From NCBI GenBank assembly GCA_030637775.1, contig DAOWFY010000063.1, positions 1 to 7,819 of the forward strand: a stretch of 7,819 bases of DNA. Reading direction: 5' to 3'. The notes under the pieces were generated by a model, which saw only the letters and a list, made by a program, of their open reading frames with translations, did no database searches and was not told where the DNA came from. Origin of the DNA: a bacterium. Lineage in GTDB: Bacteria; Ratteibacteria; UBA8468. A program made the position numbers and the translations under genes. This document shows positions 1-6,632 of this stretch, one piece after another (the stretch's first letter is position 1; each line of letters opens with the position of its first letter).

Positions 1-1
1 A

Positions 2-1444
2 AAGGCACCATTAAAAAGACAGGAGGTCTGGCGCAAAAAGGGAATTGCTCCCCGAGGGATTGACCGGGAGATTGTTGAGATTATGCACCGCACCCATATG
101 GGTGTTGACCATGACCCGGAGCATCTTTTACTTCAAGGGATGCGAGCATCCTTAGGGGATGGATGGGGTGGCTCAATGCTGGCTACAGATGTTCAGGATA
201 TCCTCTTTGGGACACCGGAGCCGACTTTAGGAACGGCCAATCTTGGTACTCTTTCTGAAGATGAGGTAAATGTTGTTGTTCATGGCCATGAGCCCTTGCT
301 TTCGGAGATGATTATAGAGGCGGCTTCTGATAAGGAACTTTTAGAACTGGCTAAATCTAAAGGTGCGAAGGGGATAAATATTGTTGGTATGTGCTGTACA
401 GGACTGGAAATGCTGATGCGTCACGGAATTCCTATTGCCGGCAATTTTCTTCAGCAGGAATTTGCCATAATCACCGGAGCAGTAGAAGCGGTGGTAGTGG
501 ATATTCAGTGCATTATGCCGGCTCTCGCCAATGTAGCGCAATGTTACCATACCAAGATTATCAGCACCTCCCCAATAGCTAAATTTCCGGACACCATTTA
601 TATCGAGTTCCACGAGAAAAATGGTCTGCAGATGGCAAAAGAAATTATAAAAATAGCGGTGGAAAATTTCCCCAATCGTCCTCCTAAGGTTGCTATCCCG
701 AAAGAAAAAATTGAACATATCTCCGGTTTCAGTTACGAAACGATTAATTACCTGCTTGGCGGTCTCTATCGCGCCTCGGTTCGACCGCTCAATGATAATA
801 TTATTAACGGAAGAATTAGAGGGATAGCCGGGGTGGTGGGATGCAATAATCCTAAGGTAAAGCATGATTGGGTTCATCTAGAAATGGTAAAGGAGTTAAT
901 CAAAAATGATGTCATCGTGCTCCAGACAGGCTGCTCGGCCATTGCCTGTGCTAAGGCCGGGCTGATGCTACCCGAAGCCGCAAAAAAGTATGCGGGGGCA
1001 GGACTGGCTGAGGTTTGTGAGACGGTGGGGATTCCTCCGGTGCTTAATATGGGCTCCTGTGTGGACAATGCCCGCATCCTCATCGCTGCCTCGGCGGTGG
1101 TGAAGGAAGGAGGGTTAGGGGACGATATTAGCGACCTACCTGCGGCGGGAGCTGCTCCCGAATGGATGAGCGAGAAGGCGATCTCCATTGGCCAATACTT
1201 TGTCGCTTCAGGAGTCTTTACCGTCTTCGGTGTTACCTGGCCAACCCTGGGCGCAAAAGAGACGACTGGAATTCTCTTTAAAAAGATGGAGGGTATTGCC
1301 GGGGCAAACTTTGCCTATGAACCAGACCCGATAAAGGCCGCAAAACTGATGATTACTCATATTGACAAGAAGAGAAAAGCCTTAGGGATTGATAAGGCAC
1401 GCGAAAGAGTTCTCTTCGATATGTCCAAACGCAGAGAATTGTAA
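2..1444 (+). CDS. cooS/acsA: Anaerobic Ni-Fe-S CO dehydrogenase catalytic subunit, 5'-truncated by window edge
   Basis: This enzyme interconverts CO and CO2 at the Ni-Fe-S C-cluster and, in the Wood-Ljungdahl pathway, feeds CO through a tunnel to acetyl-CoA synthase. The frame is already open at base 2, and the residues before the first in-frame ATG (83) read as family sequence (IDREIVEIMHRTHMGVD), so ATG 83 is not the true start. About 480 residues are present. The family is about 630-680 long, so the N-terminus with the cysteines of clusters B and D is missing. Visible C-cluster ligand motifs are HGHEP (281-295), MCCTG (389-403), DIQCIMP (Cys codon 509), GVVGCNNPK (842), QTGCSAIAC (932) and MGSC (1058). 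The catalytic lysine of SEKA is at 1175. No frameshift is seen. In the pathway it partners AcsB, encoded 1.6 kb downstream beyond an inserted island. Confidence 0.96.
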   Translation, partial: KAPLKRQEVWRKKGIAPRGIDREIVEIMHRTHMGVDHDPEHLLLQGMRASLGDGWGGSMLATDVQDILFGTPEPTLGTANLGTLSEDEVNVVVHGHEPLLSEMIIEAASDKELLELAKSKGAKGINIVGMCCTGLEMLMRHGIPIAGNFLQQEFAIITGAVEAVVVDIQCIMPALANVAQCYHTKIISTSPIAKFPDTIYIEFHEKNGLQMAKEIIKIAVENFPNRPPKVAIPKEKIEHISGFSYETINYLLGGLYRASVRPLNDNIINGRIRGIAGVVGCNNPKVKHDWVHLEMVKELIKNDVIVLQTGCSAIACAKAGLMLPEAAKKYAGAGLAEVCETVGIPPVLNMGSCVDNARILIAASAVVKEGGLGDDISDLPAAGAAPEWMSEKAISIGQYFVASGVFTVFGVTWPTLGAKETTGILFKKMEGIAGANFAYEPDPIKAAKLMITHIDKKRKALGIDKARERVLFDMSKRREL

Positions 1445-1449
1445 TAAGA

Positions 1450-1455
1450 GAGGTG
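1450..1455 (+). promoter_or_regulatory. Ribosome binding site deciding the antitoxin start
   Basis: GAGGTG lies 3 bases before ATG 1459 (5 bases if only GAGG is counted). A GTG at 1453 is also in frame but lies inside this site and would have no Shine-Dalgarno sequence at usable distance. ATG 1459 is therefore the preferred start. Confidence 0.6.
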
Positions 1456-1458
1456 AAA

Positions 1459-1653
1459 ATGGAAGTGAAAGAATTAATTTTCAAGGAAATAGAAAATCTT
1501 CCTGAACCCTATCTTGGAGAGATACTGGATTTTATACGCTTTTTAGAGACCAAGACCCTAAGTCAGAAGATGGAGCTGACAACAGCTAGTGAAACGTCTC
1601 TTAAAAAAGATTGGCTAAAACTTGAGGAAGATGAAGCATGGAAAGATTTGTAA
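1459..1653 (+). CDS. DUF2281-like small antitoxin of a MazF/PemK pair
   Basis: A 64-residue protein. Its first half resembles the DUF2281 pattern of short antitoxin-like proteins: an amphipathic helix with LPEPYLGEILDFIRFLE (about residues 13-29). The acidic C-terminal tail ends in LKLEEDEAWKDL, the kind of segment that wraps a MazF dimer. It starts 14 bases after the cooS stop and its last 16 bases overlap the toxin start, the usual coupled antitoxin-first arrangement. By analogy it neutralises the downstream RNase and may autoregulate. However, no obvious DNA-binding fold can be read in so short a sequence, and no palindromic operator is visible because the pair sits directly behind cooS. 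Pairing with a toxin makes the role likely; the family name comes from recognition of the sequence pattern. Confidence 0.75.
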   Translation: MEVKELIFKEIENLPEPYLGEILDFIRFLETKTLSQKMELTTASETSLKKDWLKLEEDEAWKDL

Positions 1654-1970
1654 AAGGAGATATAGTAGTTGTTCCTTTTCCCTTTGCAGATTTAACCCAA
1701 ACTAAAAGACGACCAGCGTTGATAATTGCAGGGTTAGAAGGCGATGATTTGATGCTTTGTCAGATAACCAGCCAGTCTATTAGAGATAGATATGCGGTTT
1801 CAGTTGATGAGAGTGATTTTGAAATTGGTACGCTTAGGCAAAAGAGTAATGTGCGACCAAATCGCATATTTACAGCAGACTGTCACATTGTGTTGAATAG
1901 AGTTGGTCATCTTAAACCTGAAAAGATGGACCAAGTAATTGAGAGAATAGTAAATATCCTTCGGCAATGA
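1638..1970 (+). CDS. MazF/PemK-family endoribonuclease toxin
   Basis: A 110-residue protein, the normal size for MazF-type toxins, which cleave mRNA at short sequences and stall growth when the antitoxin is lost. The N-terminus has the family signature: GDIVVVPFPFADLTQTKRRPALII at about residues 7-30, with the conserved Arg25 before Pro-Ala-Leu. A second conserved block is QITSQS (about 42-47), whose Thr/Ser matches the catalytic Thr region of MazF. A third is the NVRPNRIFTAD strand (about residues 70-80). It overlaps the antitoxin by 16 bases. A GAGG at 1624, 10 bases before ATG 1638, could serve as ribosome binding site, so translation is probably coupled. The frame is intact and the key residues are present, so the toxin looks active. 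Its cleavage specificity cannot be read from sequence. Confidence 0.92.
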   Translation: MERFVKGDIVVVPFPFADLTQTKRRPALIIAGLEGDDLMLCQITSQSIRDRYAVSVDESDFEIGTLRQKSNVRPNRIFTADCHIVLNRVGHLKPEKMDQVIERIVNILRQ

Positions 1971-2062
1971 ATATCCAATTTCAGATATGCCGAGGACGTT
2001 ATACGCAATTAGGATTGACTCATAAAAAATGTGTGAAATGCTGGACAGGGAAACATCACTGA
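1967..2062 (+). CDS. Possible 31-residue small ORF with a CxxC pair (doubtful)
   Basis: ATG 1967 overlaps the toxin stop in an ATGA junction. The frame runs 31 codons to TGA 2060-2062, ending 9 bases before the next gene. The peptide is basic and carries Cys-Val-Lys-Cys near its end. The ATGA coupling and compact spacing are what one sees in an operon, but no family is recognised and the length is within what chance gives. It could equally be a decayed fragment of another gene. Confidence 0.15.
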   Translation: MNIQFQICRGRYTQLGLTHKKCVKCWTGKHH

Positions 2063-2071
2063 GGGATTAAT

Positions 2072-2692
2072 ATGGAAGAAGATATAAAAAGTATAATTGA
2101 GCAATTTGTGGATTACTTGCTACCCGAATTAACTCCTTATGAAACCTCGCTCTATCTTTATTTATTGCGGAATTCATTTATAAAAAATGGTGCAGGTGAG
2201 ATACGGGTTGGCAAAAGGACTATCGCAATTGGATATGGAAAAGGCTCAAGAGGAGAAAAAACAAATTATGCCCATGTATCTAAAATTTTAAGAATGTTGG
2301 AGGAAAAGGGATGTATTAAGGTTGGAGATGCAAATAGGGATGGTACTCTATATATTGTTAGTTTACCAAAAGACATTCTCTTGGTAGCTGAGAAAATAGC
2401 GAGCCTTTTACCCCAAGATACAGAAGAGGATTATTTTAATGACCCAGAAAAAAGGCGTGAAATATTTGAAAGAGATAAATGGATTTGCCAATATTGCGGA
2501 GAAAAAGTCAGTCCAGAAAATGCCACATTAGACCATTTCATTCCTCAAAGCAAAGGCGGTAAACATACTAAAGAAAATATTAGGACGTGCTGTTTGATTT
2601 GCAATGGCATAAAATCAGGGAAGACTTATGAAGAAGCAGCTCCATTTTTACTAAAAAGCATTCAAGAACGGAAAACGAGGTCTCATAAATGA
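2072..2692 (+). CDS. HNH endonuclease with N-terminal winged-helix-like region
   Basis: A 206-residue protein. Residues ~130-185 form a classic zinc-ribbon HNH nuclease domain: RDKWICQYCGE with Cys139 and Cys142, LDHF with the catalytic His155, then TKENIRTCC with Asn169, and a second CxxC at Cys174/Cys177 followed by Asn178. This ββα-metal fold cuts or nicks DNA. Residues ~15-100 (LTPYETSLYLYLLRNSF, then NYAHVSKILRMLEEKGCIKV) look like a winged helix-turn-helix with the recognition helix near 'VSKILRMLEEKG', suggesting sequence-specific DNA binding. ATG 2072 follows GAGG with good spacing. Hand counts on sampled lines give about 37-43% GC, below the acs genes, so horizontal acquisition is likely. 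It may be a homing-type or mobile-element nuclease or a defence component; its actual role is unknown. Confidence 0.85.
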   Translation: MEEDIKSIIEQFVDYLLPELTPYETSLYLYLLRNSFIKNGAGEIRVGKRTIAIGYGKGSRGEKTNYAHVSKILRMLEEKGCIKVGDANRDGTLYIVSLPKDILLVAEKIASLLPQDTEEDYFNDPEKRREIFERDKWICQYCGEKVSPENATLDHFIPQSKGGKHTKENIRTCCLICNGIKSGKTYEEAAPFLLKSIQERKTRSHK

Positions 2693-2785
2693 TATCGAGC
2701 TATAGTTTAATGAAAAAGGTAATAAAAAATGCTAATGCCTGGACAAATAATTGGTAAGATACGCAATACAATTAGAAATGGAAAA

Positions 2786-2911
2786 ATGTGCGGCTATAGA
2801 TGTGAATATTGTAGAAGCACTGTGAGAGAGCAGTTGGTAAAAAAGGAAGTTTTTAAACACAAAACAGGATTCGTTATACTTGAGGAGATACCTGTTGGTC
2901 ATTTAGGATAA
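2786..2911 (+). pseudogene. Truncated YgiT/MqsA-type zinc-finger antitoxin remnant
   Basis: From ATG 2786 the frame encodes 41 residues: CGYRCEYCRSTVREQLV, then VFKHKTGFVILEEIPVG. This matches the N-terminal part of YgiT-type zinc-finger proteins (the MqsA-like antitoxin family): first CxxC (Cys6, Cys9), a basic middle strand, and the 'FVILE-(D/E)-(V/I)-PVG' strand. The family then needs a second CxxCG knuckle (typically 'V/I-C-x-x-CG'), but here the frame reads His-Leu-Gly-stop. A palindromic element begins six bases after the stop and may have removed the 3' half. Dropping one base at 2900 would give Ile-stop-Asp-Lys, faintly like the expected Ile-Cys-Asp-Lys. No companion toxin is seen. 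The open frame could extend upstream to ATG 2729, but that part lacks family resemblance. Confidence 0.6.
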
Positions 2912-2916
2912 AATTT

Positions 2917-3037
2917 AGTAAATACTCAGTGTGAACCATGTCATTGCGAGCCAAAGGCGAAGCAATCTCAAGAAGTGAGGGATTGCCACGGCCTTCGGCC
3001 TCGCAATGACAAATGCAGGGTCTACTGAATATTTACC
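2917..3037. repeat. 121-base near-palindromic (MITE/REP-like) element
   Basis: The outer arms AGTAAATACTCAGT (2917-2930) and ACTGAATATTTACC (3024-3037) are inverted repeats matching at 12 of 14 bases. Inside them is a perfect 11-base inverted pair, GTCATTGCGAG (2940-2950) and CTCGCAATGAC (3000-3010). Further in, GCAATCTCA (2962-2970) pairs with TGAGGGATTGC (2976-2986) with a small bulge. The whole unit can fold into one long hairpin. The CATTGCGAG...CTCGCAATG core is a type of dispersed palindrome known from many bacterial genomes. No T-tract follows, so it is not a typical terminator. It may still affect transcript processing between the island and acsB. Confidence 0.85.
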
Positions 3038-3050
3038 TTAATAAATTCTG

Positions 3051-3056
3051 AGGAGG
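3051..3056 (+). promoter_or_regulatory. Strong Shine-Dalgarno site of acsB
   Basis: AGGAGG sits 8 bases before ATG 3065 and fixes the acsB start. It lies 14 bases after the end of the palindromic element, so the original leader next to acsB is preserved. Confidence 0.8.
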
Positions 3057-3064
3057 AAAAGAAA

Positions 3065-5275
3065 ATGTCCAAGATTATCTGTTCGGCCGCGATAAGAGGG
3101 GCGCATAAGATAGTAGAGAGAACGGAGAAAAAATACAAAGAAGCAATTGAGAAATGGGGTCCTCAGCAAAAGGTGGAATTTCCCAACACCGCCTATTATT
3201 TACCCATAATCTATGGCATCCTGGGCATAGCTGTCAAGACCTTAGGCGATATGAAGCCGGTTCTGGAAAGATGCAGAACCCTTCTTCCTCCCTTTGTTCG
3301 GGAAAAGGCCTGGCTTCCCTATCTTGGACCCGCCTTAGATGCAGGTATGGCAACATTTTTTGCTGAGGAGATTATTGAGGCGATAAGGTATTTAGAGGAG
3401 CCGAATTTTTATACTAAAACAGAAGAACCTAAGGATGGAAATATCTGGCTGGGTGCGGCCGATGATACGGTGCTGAGGAAGCGCGGCATTGAATTTGTGG
3501 ATGGCAGTGCCCCTGGTTTTGCCGCTATTCCGGGAGCGGCTCCCGACCCAGAAACTGCGGCCAAACTTGCTCAGGAATTACAGCAGAAGAGCCTCTATGT
3601 ATTTATGTGTGCGGAAGATGAGGGGAAGAGGTTTTCGGAACAACTGGTGGAGAAAGGTGTTCAGATTGGCTGGCCAACAAGGCTTGTTCCCTTTGGTCCC
3701 GATATCTCGGCGGCCGTATTTGCGGTGGGTTTTGCTACCCGAGCGGCTCTCTCCTTTGGCGGAATGAAACCAGGCGATTATAGAAGAATATTAATCTACA
3801 ATAAAGATAGAATTTTTGCCTTTGTAATGGCTTTAGGAGAGGCTACCGATGAATGGTATGCCAATGCCGCGGGAGCCATAAACTGGGGTTTTCCCACCAT
3901 TGCCGACAGTTCCATACCCCAGGTTCTTCCTACCGGTATTTGTACCTATGAGCATGTTGTCTCCGGTATTCCCCATAATCAAATCGTCTCCAAGTCCATC
4001 GAGGTGAGAGGGTTGAAGGTGACGGTGGCAGAGGTCCCGGTGCCGGTCCCCTATGGTCCGGCCTTTGAAGGGGAGAGGGTGCGCAAGGAGGACCTCTATG
4101 CCGAATGTCGCGGGGGAGTGACCGCGGTATGTGAATGGACAACCTCCAAACCGTTGGATGAGGTTGAGGATGGAAAGGTGGAGGTTGTTGGTCCTGATTT
4201 AGATGATATGCAGGAAGGCACTCAATTTCCTTTAGCCATTGTGGCCGAGGTAGCCGGAAGGCAGATGCAGGAGGATTTTGAGCCAATCCTGGAACGGCAA
4301 ATTCATTATGTGATTAATTATGCCCATGGAGTGATGCATATCGGTCAGCGGGATATTGCCTGGATACGAATAAGCAAGGAGGCAAAGGAGAAGGGATTCA
4401 GGCTGAAACATATCGGTCTGATTATCCATGCCAAATTCCATGAGATGTTTGGCCGCATCTTCGATAAGGTGCAGGTAAAACTTTATACCAAGGAAGAGGA
4501 TGTGAAGAAGATTTTAGAAAAGGCTAAAAAGGTCTATGCGGTGCGGGATGCCAGAATTGAAGGAATGACCGATGAGACTACCGATACTTACTATTCCTGT
4601 ACGCTTTGTCAGAGTTTCGCACCAAGCCATGTCTGTATGGTTAGTCCGGAAAGGACCGGCCTTTGTGGAGCCTATAACTGGATGGACTGTAAAGCCTCCT
4701 ATGAGATTAATCCTACCGGACCGAATCAACCGGTAGAGAAGGGGGAGATGATTGATACCAAATTTGGGCAGTGGAAGGGAGTTAATGACTTTATCTATCA
4801 GGCCTCCCGACAAAAAATAGACCATTACAACTTTTACAGTATAGTGCATGACCCGATGACAACCTGTGGTTGCTGTGAATGTATTTGTGCGGTGCTTCCT
4901 CTCTGCAATGGAGTGATGACCGTCAGTCGTGAATATATGGGAATGACCCCCTGCGGAATGAAGTTTACTACTTTGGCGGGAACTATCGGGGGAGGATTAT
5001 CCACCCCGGGTTTTGTGGGGCATTCCAAATATAACATCTGCCAGCGGAAATTTATTTTAGGTGATGGTGGTATTAAAAGAATAGTCTGGATGCCCAAGAT
5101 GCTCAAAGAGGAGATTGCGGAACGGTTAAAGAAACGCTCCAAGGAAATCGGTATTCCTGATCTTCCGGAGATGATTGCCGATGAGACAATCGGGACAACG
5201 GAAGAACAAATCCTTTCTTTCCTCAAAGAGAAAAATCATCCGGCATTAAAGATGGAACCGATATTAGGAGAATAA
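3065..5275 (+). CDS. acsB: Acetyl-CoA synthase (CODH/ACS alpha subunit)
   Basis: AcsB condenses CO from CooS, the methyl group from the corrinoid protein and CoA into acetyl-CoA at the Ni-Ni-[4Fe-4S] A-cluster. At 736 residues it matches full-length bacterial enzymes (about 730) and keeps the N-terminal CODH-contacting domain that archaeal homologues lack. A-cluster cubane ligands are Cys512, Cys515, Cys524 (CTLCQSFAPSHVC) and Cys534 (TGLC). The Ni-bridging Cys-Gly-Cys is Cys601-Gly602-Cys603. All are offset by six from the Moorella numbering (506/509/518/528/595-597). The phenylalanine of CQSF that gates the cluster is present (Phe518). An oddity is extra cysteines after the CGC motif (CGCCECIC: Cys604, Cys606, Cys608). 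It is followed by acsC after one base. Expression is probably operonic with acsC and acsE. Confidence 0.98.
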   Translation: MSKIICSAAIRGAHKIVERTEKKYKEAIEKWGPQQKVEFPNTAYYLPIIYGILGIAVKTLGDMKPVLERCRTLLPPFVREKAWLPYLGPALDAGMATFFAEEIIEAIRYLEEPNFYTKTEEPKDGNIWLGAADDTVLRKRGIEFVDGSAPGFAAIPGAAPDPETAAKLAQELQQKSLYVFMCAEDEGKRFSEQLVEKGVQIGWPTRLVPFGPDISAAVFAVGFATRAALSFGGMKPGDYRRILIYNKDRIFAFVMALGEATDEWYANAAGAINWGFPTIADSSIPQVLPTGICTYEHVVSGIPHNQIVSKSIEVRGLKVTVAEVPVPVPYGPAFEGERVRKEDLYAECRGGVTAVCEWTTSKPLDEVEDGKVEVVGPDLDDMQEGTQFPLAIVAEVAGRQMQEDFEPILERQIHYVINYAHGVMHIGQRDIAWIRISKEAKEKGFRLKHIGLIIHAKFHEMFGRIFDKVQVKLYTKEEDVKKILEKAKKVYAVRDARIEGMTDETTDTYYSCTLCQSFAPSHVCMVSPERTGLCGAYNWMDCKASYEINPTGPNQPVEKGEMIDTKFGQWKGVNDFIYQASRQKIDHYNFYSIVHDPMTTCGCCECICAVLPLCNGVMTVSREYMGMTPCGMKFTTLAGTIGGGLSTPGFVGHSKYNICQRKFILGDGGIKRIVWMPKMLKEEIAERLKKRSKEIGIPDLPEMIADETIGTTEEQILSFLKEKNHPALKMEPILGE

Positions 5276-5276
5276 A

Positions 5277-6632
5277 ATGGCATTAACCGGTATTGAAATC
5301 TATAAGAAGCTGCCCAAGACAAACTGCGGTAAGTGTGGTGTTCCTACCTGCCTTGCCTTTGCGATGAATTTGGCGGCGGGAAAGGCAGAACTTTCTTCCT
5401 GCCCTGATGTCTCCGAGGAGGTAAAGAGAGAATTGGCTGAGGCCTCCGCTCCTCCAATTCGACCCCTTAGCGTTGGGATGGGAGAGAATATTTTAAAGAT
5501 TGGCGGGGAGACGGTGATGTTCCGCCATGAGAAGACCTTTGTCAATCCACCCGGTCTGGCTCTTTTGATTAAGGACAGTATGAAGGAGGAGGAAATAGAG
5601 GAGAAAATTTCTCGTTTTAATCAGCTTCAATATGAAAGGGTTGGTCTTTTGCTTCATCCGGATTTAATAGCCGTAAAGGAGGAATCAAAAGAGGCGCAAA
5701 AATTTGCTGAAGTGGTTAAGAAGGTTAAGGAAAAGAGTAAAAACGGCATTATCTTAATGAGTAATAATTCGGATATTCTGGCGGTTGGTCTCGGAGTGTG
5801 CAAGGATGATAAACCTCTAATCTATGCCGCAAATAAAGAGAACCTTGATGCTGTAGCAAATTTGGCTAAAGAGAATTCCTGCCCTTTAGCCGTTCGGGGG
5901 GAAACGATAGAGGAACTGGTTGAACTCACTACTAAGTTAAGTGAGAAAGGGTTAAAGGACTTAGTGCTCGATTCGGGAGCCCGAACCCTCCGCAGGGTTT
6001 TAGAGGACCAGACAATAATCAGAAGAGCCGCCCTGCTTAAGAAGTTCCGTGCTCTGGGCTTCCCGACGATTGCCTTTCCCTGTGAGATGACCGATAATTT
6101 TATGGAGGAGGCGACAGTTGCCTCGGTATTGATTGCTAAGTATGCCGGAATCATCGTGCTCTCCGATCTTATGGGAGAAAGTCTCTTTCCGCTTCTCCTG
6201 GAGCGGCTAAATATCTATACCGACCCGCAGCGACCGATGGCCACCAAGGAAGGAATCTATGAGATTAATAATCCGGGTGAAGACTCTCCGGTGCTTGTTA
6301 CGACAAATTTTTCCCTTACCTATTTTATTGTCTCCGGAGAAATAGAGGCGAGCAGAATTCCTGCCTGGCTTTTGGTTCAGGAGGCGGAAGGTCTTTCGGT
6401 GATGACCGCCTGGGCGGCCGATAAGTTTGTGGCTGAAACCATTGCTCCCTTTGTGAAGAAATGCGGAATTGTCGATAAGGCCAAAGATAAAAAACTTATT
6501 ATTCCCGGTTATGCCGCTCAGATTTCCGGAGAATTAGAAGAGGAATTGGCGGGCTGGGAAATAATCATCGGTCCTCGCGAGGCATCTCTCATCCCGGCCT
6601 TTCTGAAGGCTCGGCAGGAGGGCAAAAAATGA
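5277..6632 (+). CDS. acsC: Corrinoid iron-sulfur protein large (gamma) subunit
   Basis: With its small partner AcsD this protein carries the cobalamin that receives methyl from AcsE and hands it to the A-cluster of AcsB. The 451-residue length fits the family (about 446). The N-terminal domain binds the low-potential [4Fe-4S] cluster through Cys17, Cys20, Cys25 and Cys42 (NCGKCGVPTC, then SSC), which keeps Co(I) reductively active. The middle is a TIM-barrel-like region. The C-terminal part, from about NFSLTYFIVSGEIEASRIPA through LSVMTAWAADKF, matches the corrinoid-binding domain. The start is set by AGGAG at 5266-5270, 6 bases before ATG. There is one base after the acsB stop, and the TGA overlaps the acsE ATG (ATGA), indicating translational coupling. 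AcsD is not encoded between acsC and acsE. Confidence 0.97.
   Translation: MALTGIEIYKKLPKTNCGKCGVPTCLAFAMNLAAGKAELSSCPDVSEEVKRELAEASAPPIRPLSVGMGENILKIGGETVMFRHEKTFVNPPGLALLIKDSMKEEEIEEKISRFNQLQYERVGLLLHPDLIAVKEESKEAQKFAEVVKKVKEKSKNGIILMSNNSDILAVGLGVCKDDKPLIYAANKENLDAVANLAKENSCPLAVRGETIEELVELTTKLSEKGLKDLVLDSGARTLRRVLEDQTIIRRAALLKKFRALGFPTIAFPCEMTDNFMEEATVASVLIAKYAGIIVLSDLMGESLFPLLLERLNIYTDPQRPMATKEGIYEINNPGEDSPVLVTTNFSLTYFIVSGEIEASRIPAWLLVQEAEGLSVMTAWAADKFVAETIAPFVKKCGIVDKAKDKKLIIPGYAAQISGELEEELAGWEIIIGPREASLIPAFLKARQEGKK

Larger units (their letters stand above)
2693..3064. other. 372-base stretch without an intact gene
   Basis: This gap between the HNH gene and acsB holds a truncated zinc-finger antitoxin remnant (2786-2911), a 121-base near-palindromic element (2917-3037) and the acsB ribosome binding site. 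The first ~90 bases (2693-2785) are AT-rich with only tiny open frames, and nothing recognisable was found there. No convincing sigma-70 promoter for acsB was seen. Confidence 0.7.

Noticed and set aside
83-85. ATG as start of the CO dehydrogenase gene
   Set aside because: The frame is open upstream to base 2 and already encodes family sequence, so the gene simply begins before the window.
341-1188. Two long minus-strand open frames within cooS
   Set aside because: They mirror the cooS coding frame and carry no recognisable motifs, while the plus strand holds all C-cluster ligands.
2710-2757. 15-codon frame starting ATGAAAAAGG after the HNH gene
   Set aside because: Too short, no ribosome binding site and no recognisable motif.
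2003-2775. Shared ATACGCAAT strings near 2003 and 2759, as possible direct repeats bounding the HNH gene
   Set aside because: Only about nine bases agree and the flanks diverge, so chance in AT-rich DNA is enough.
2940-3010. CRISPR or attachment site at the CATTGCGAG repeat
   Set aside because: There is a single inverted pair, no regularly spaced direct repeats and no integrase nearby; a palindromic dispersed element explains it better.
3930-4286. Minus-strand open frame of 118 codons inside acsB
   Set aside because: It lies antisense to a clearly coding, conserved part of acsB, has a low-complexity Pro/Arg-rich translation and no family resemblance; a shadow frame.
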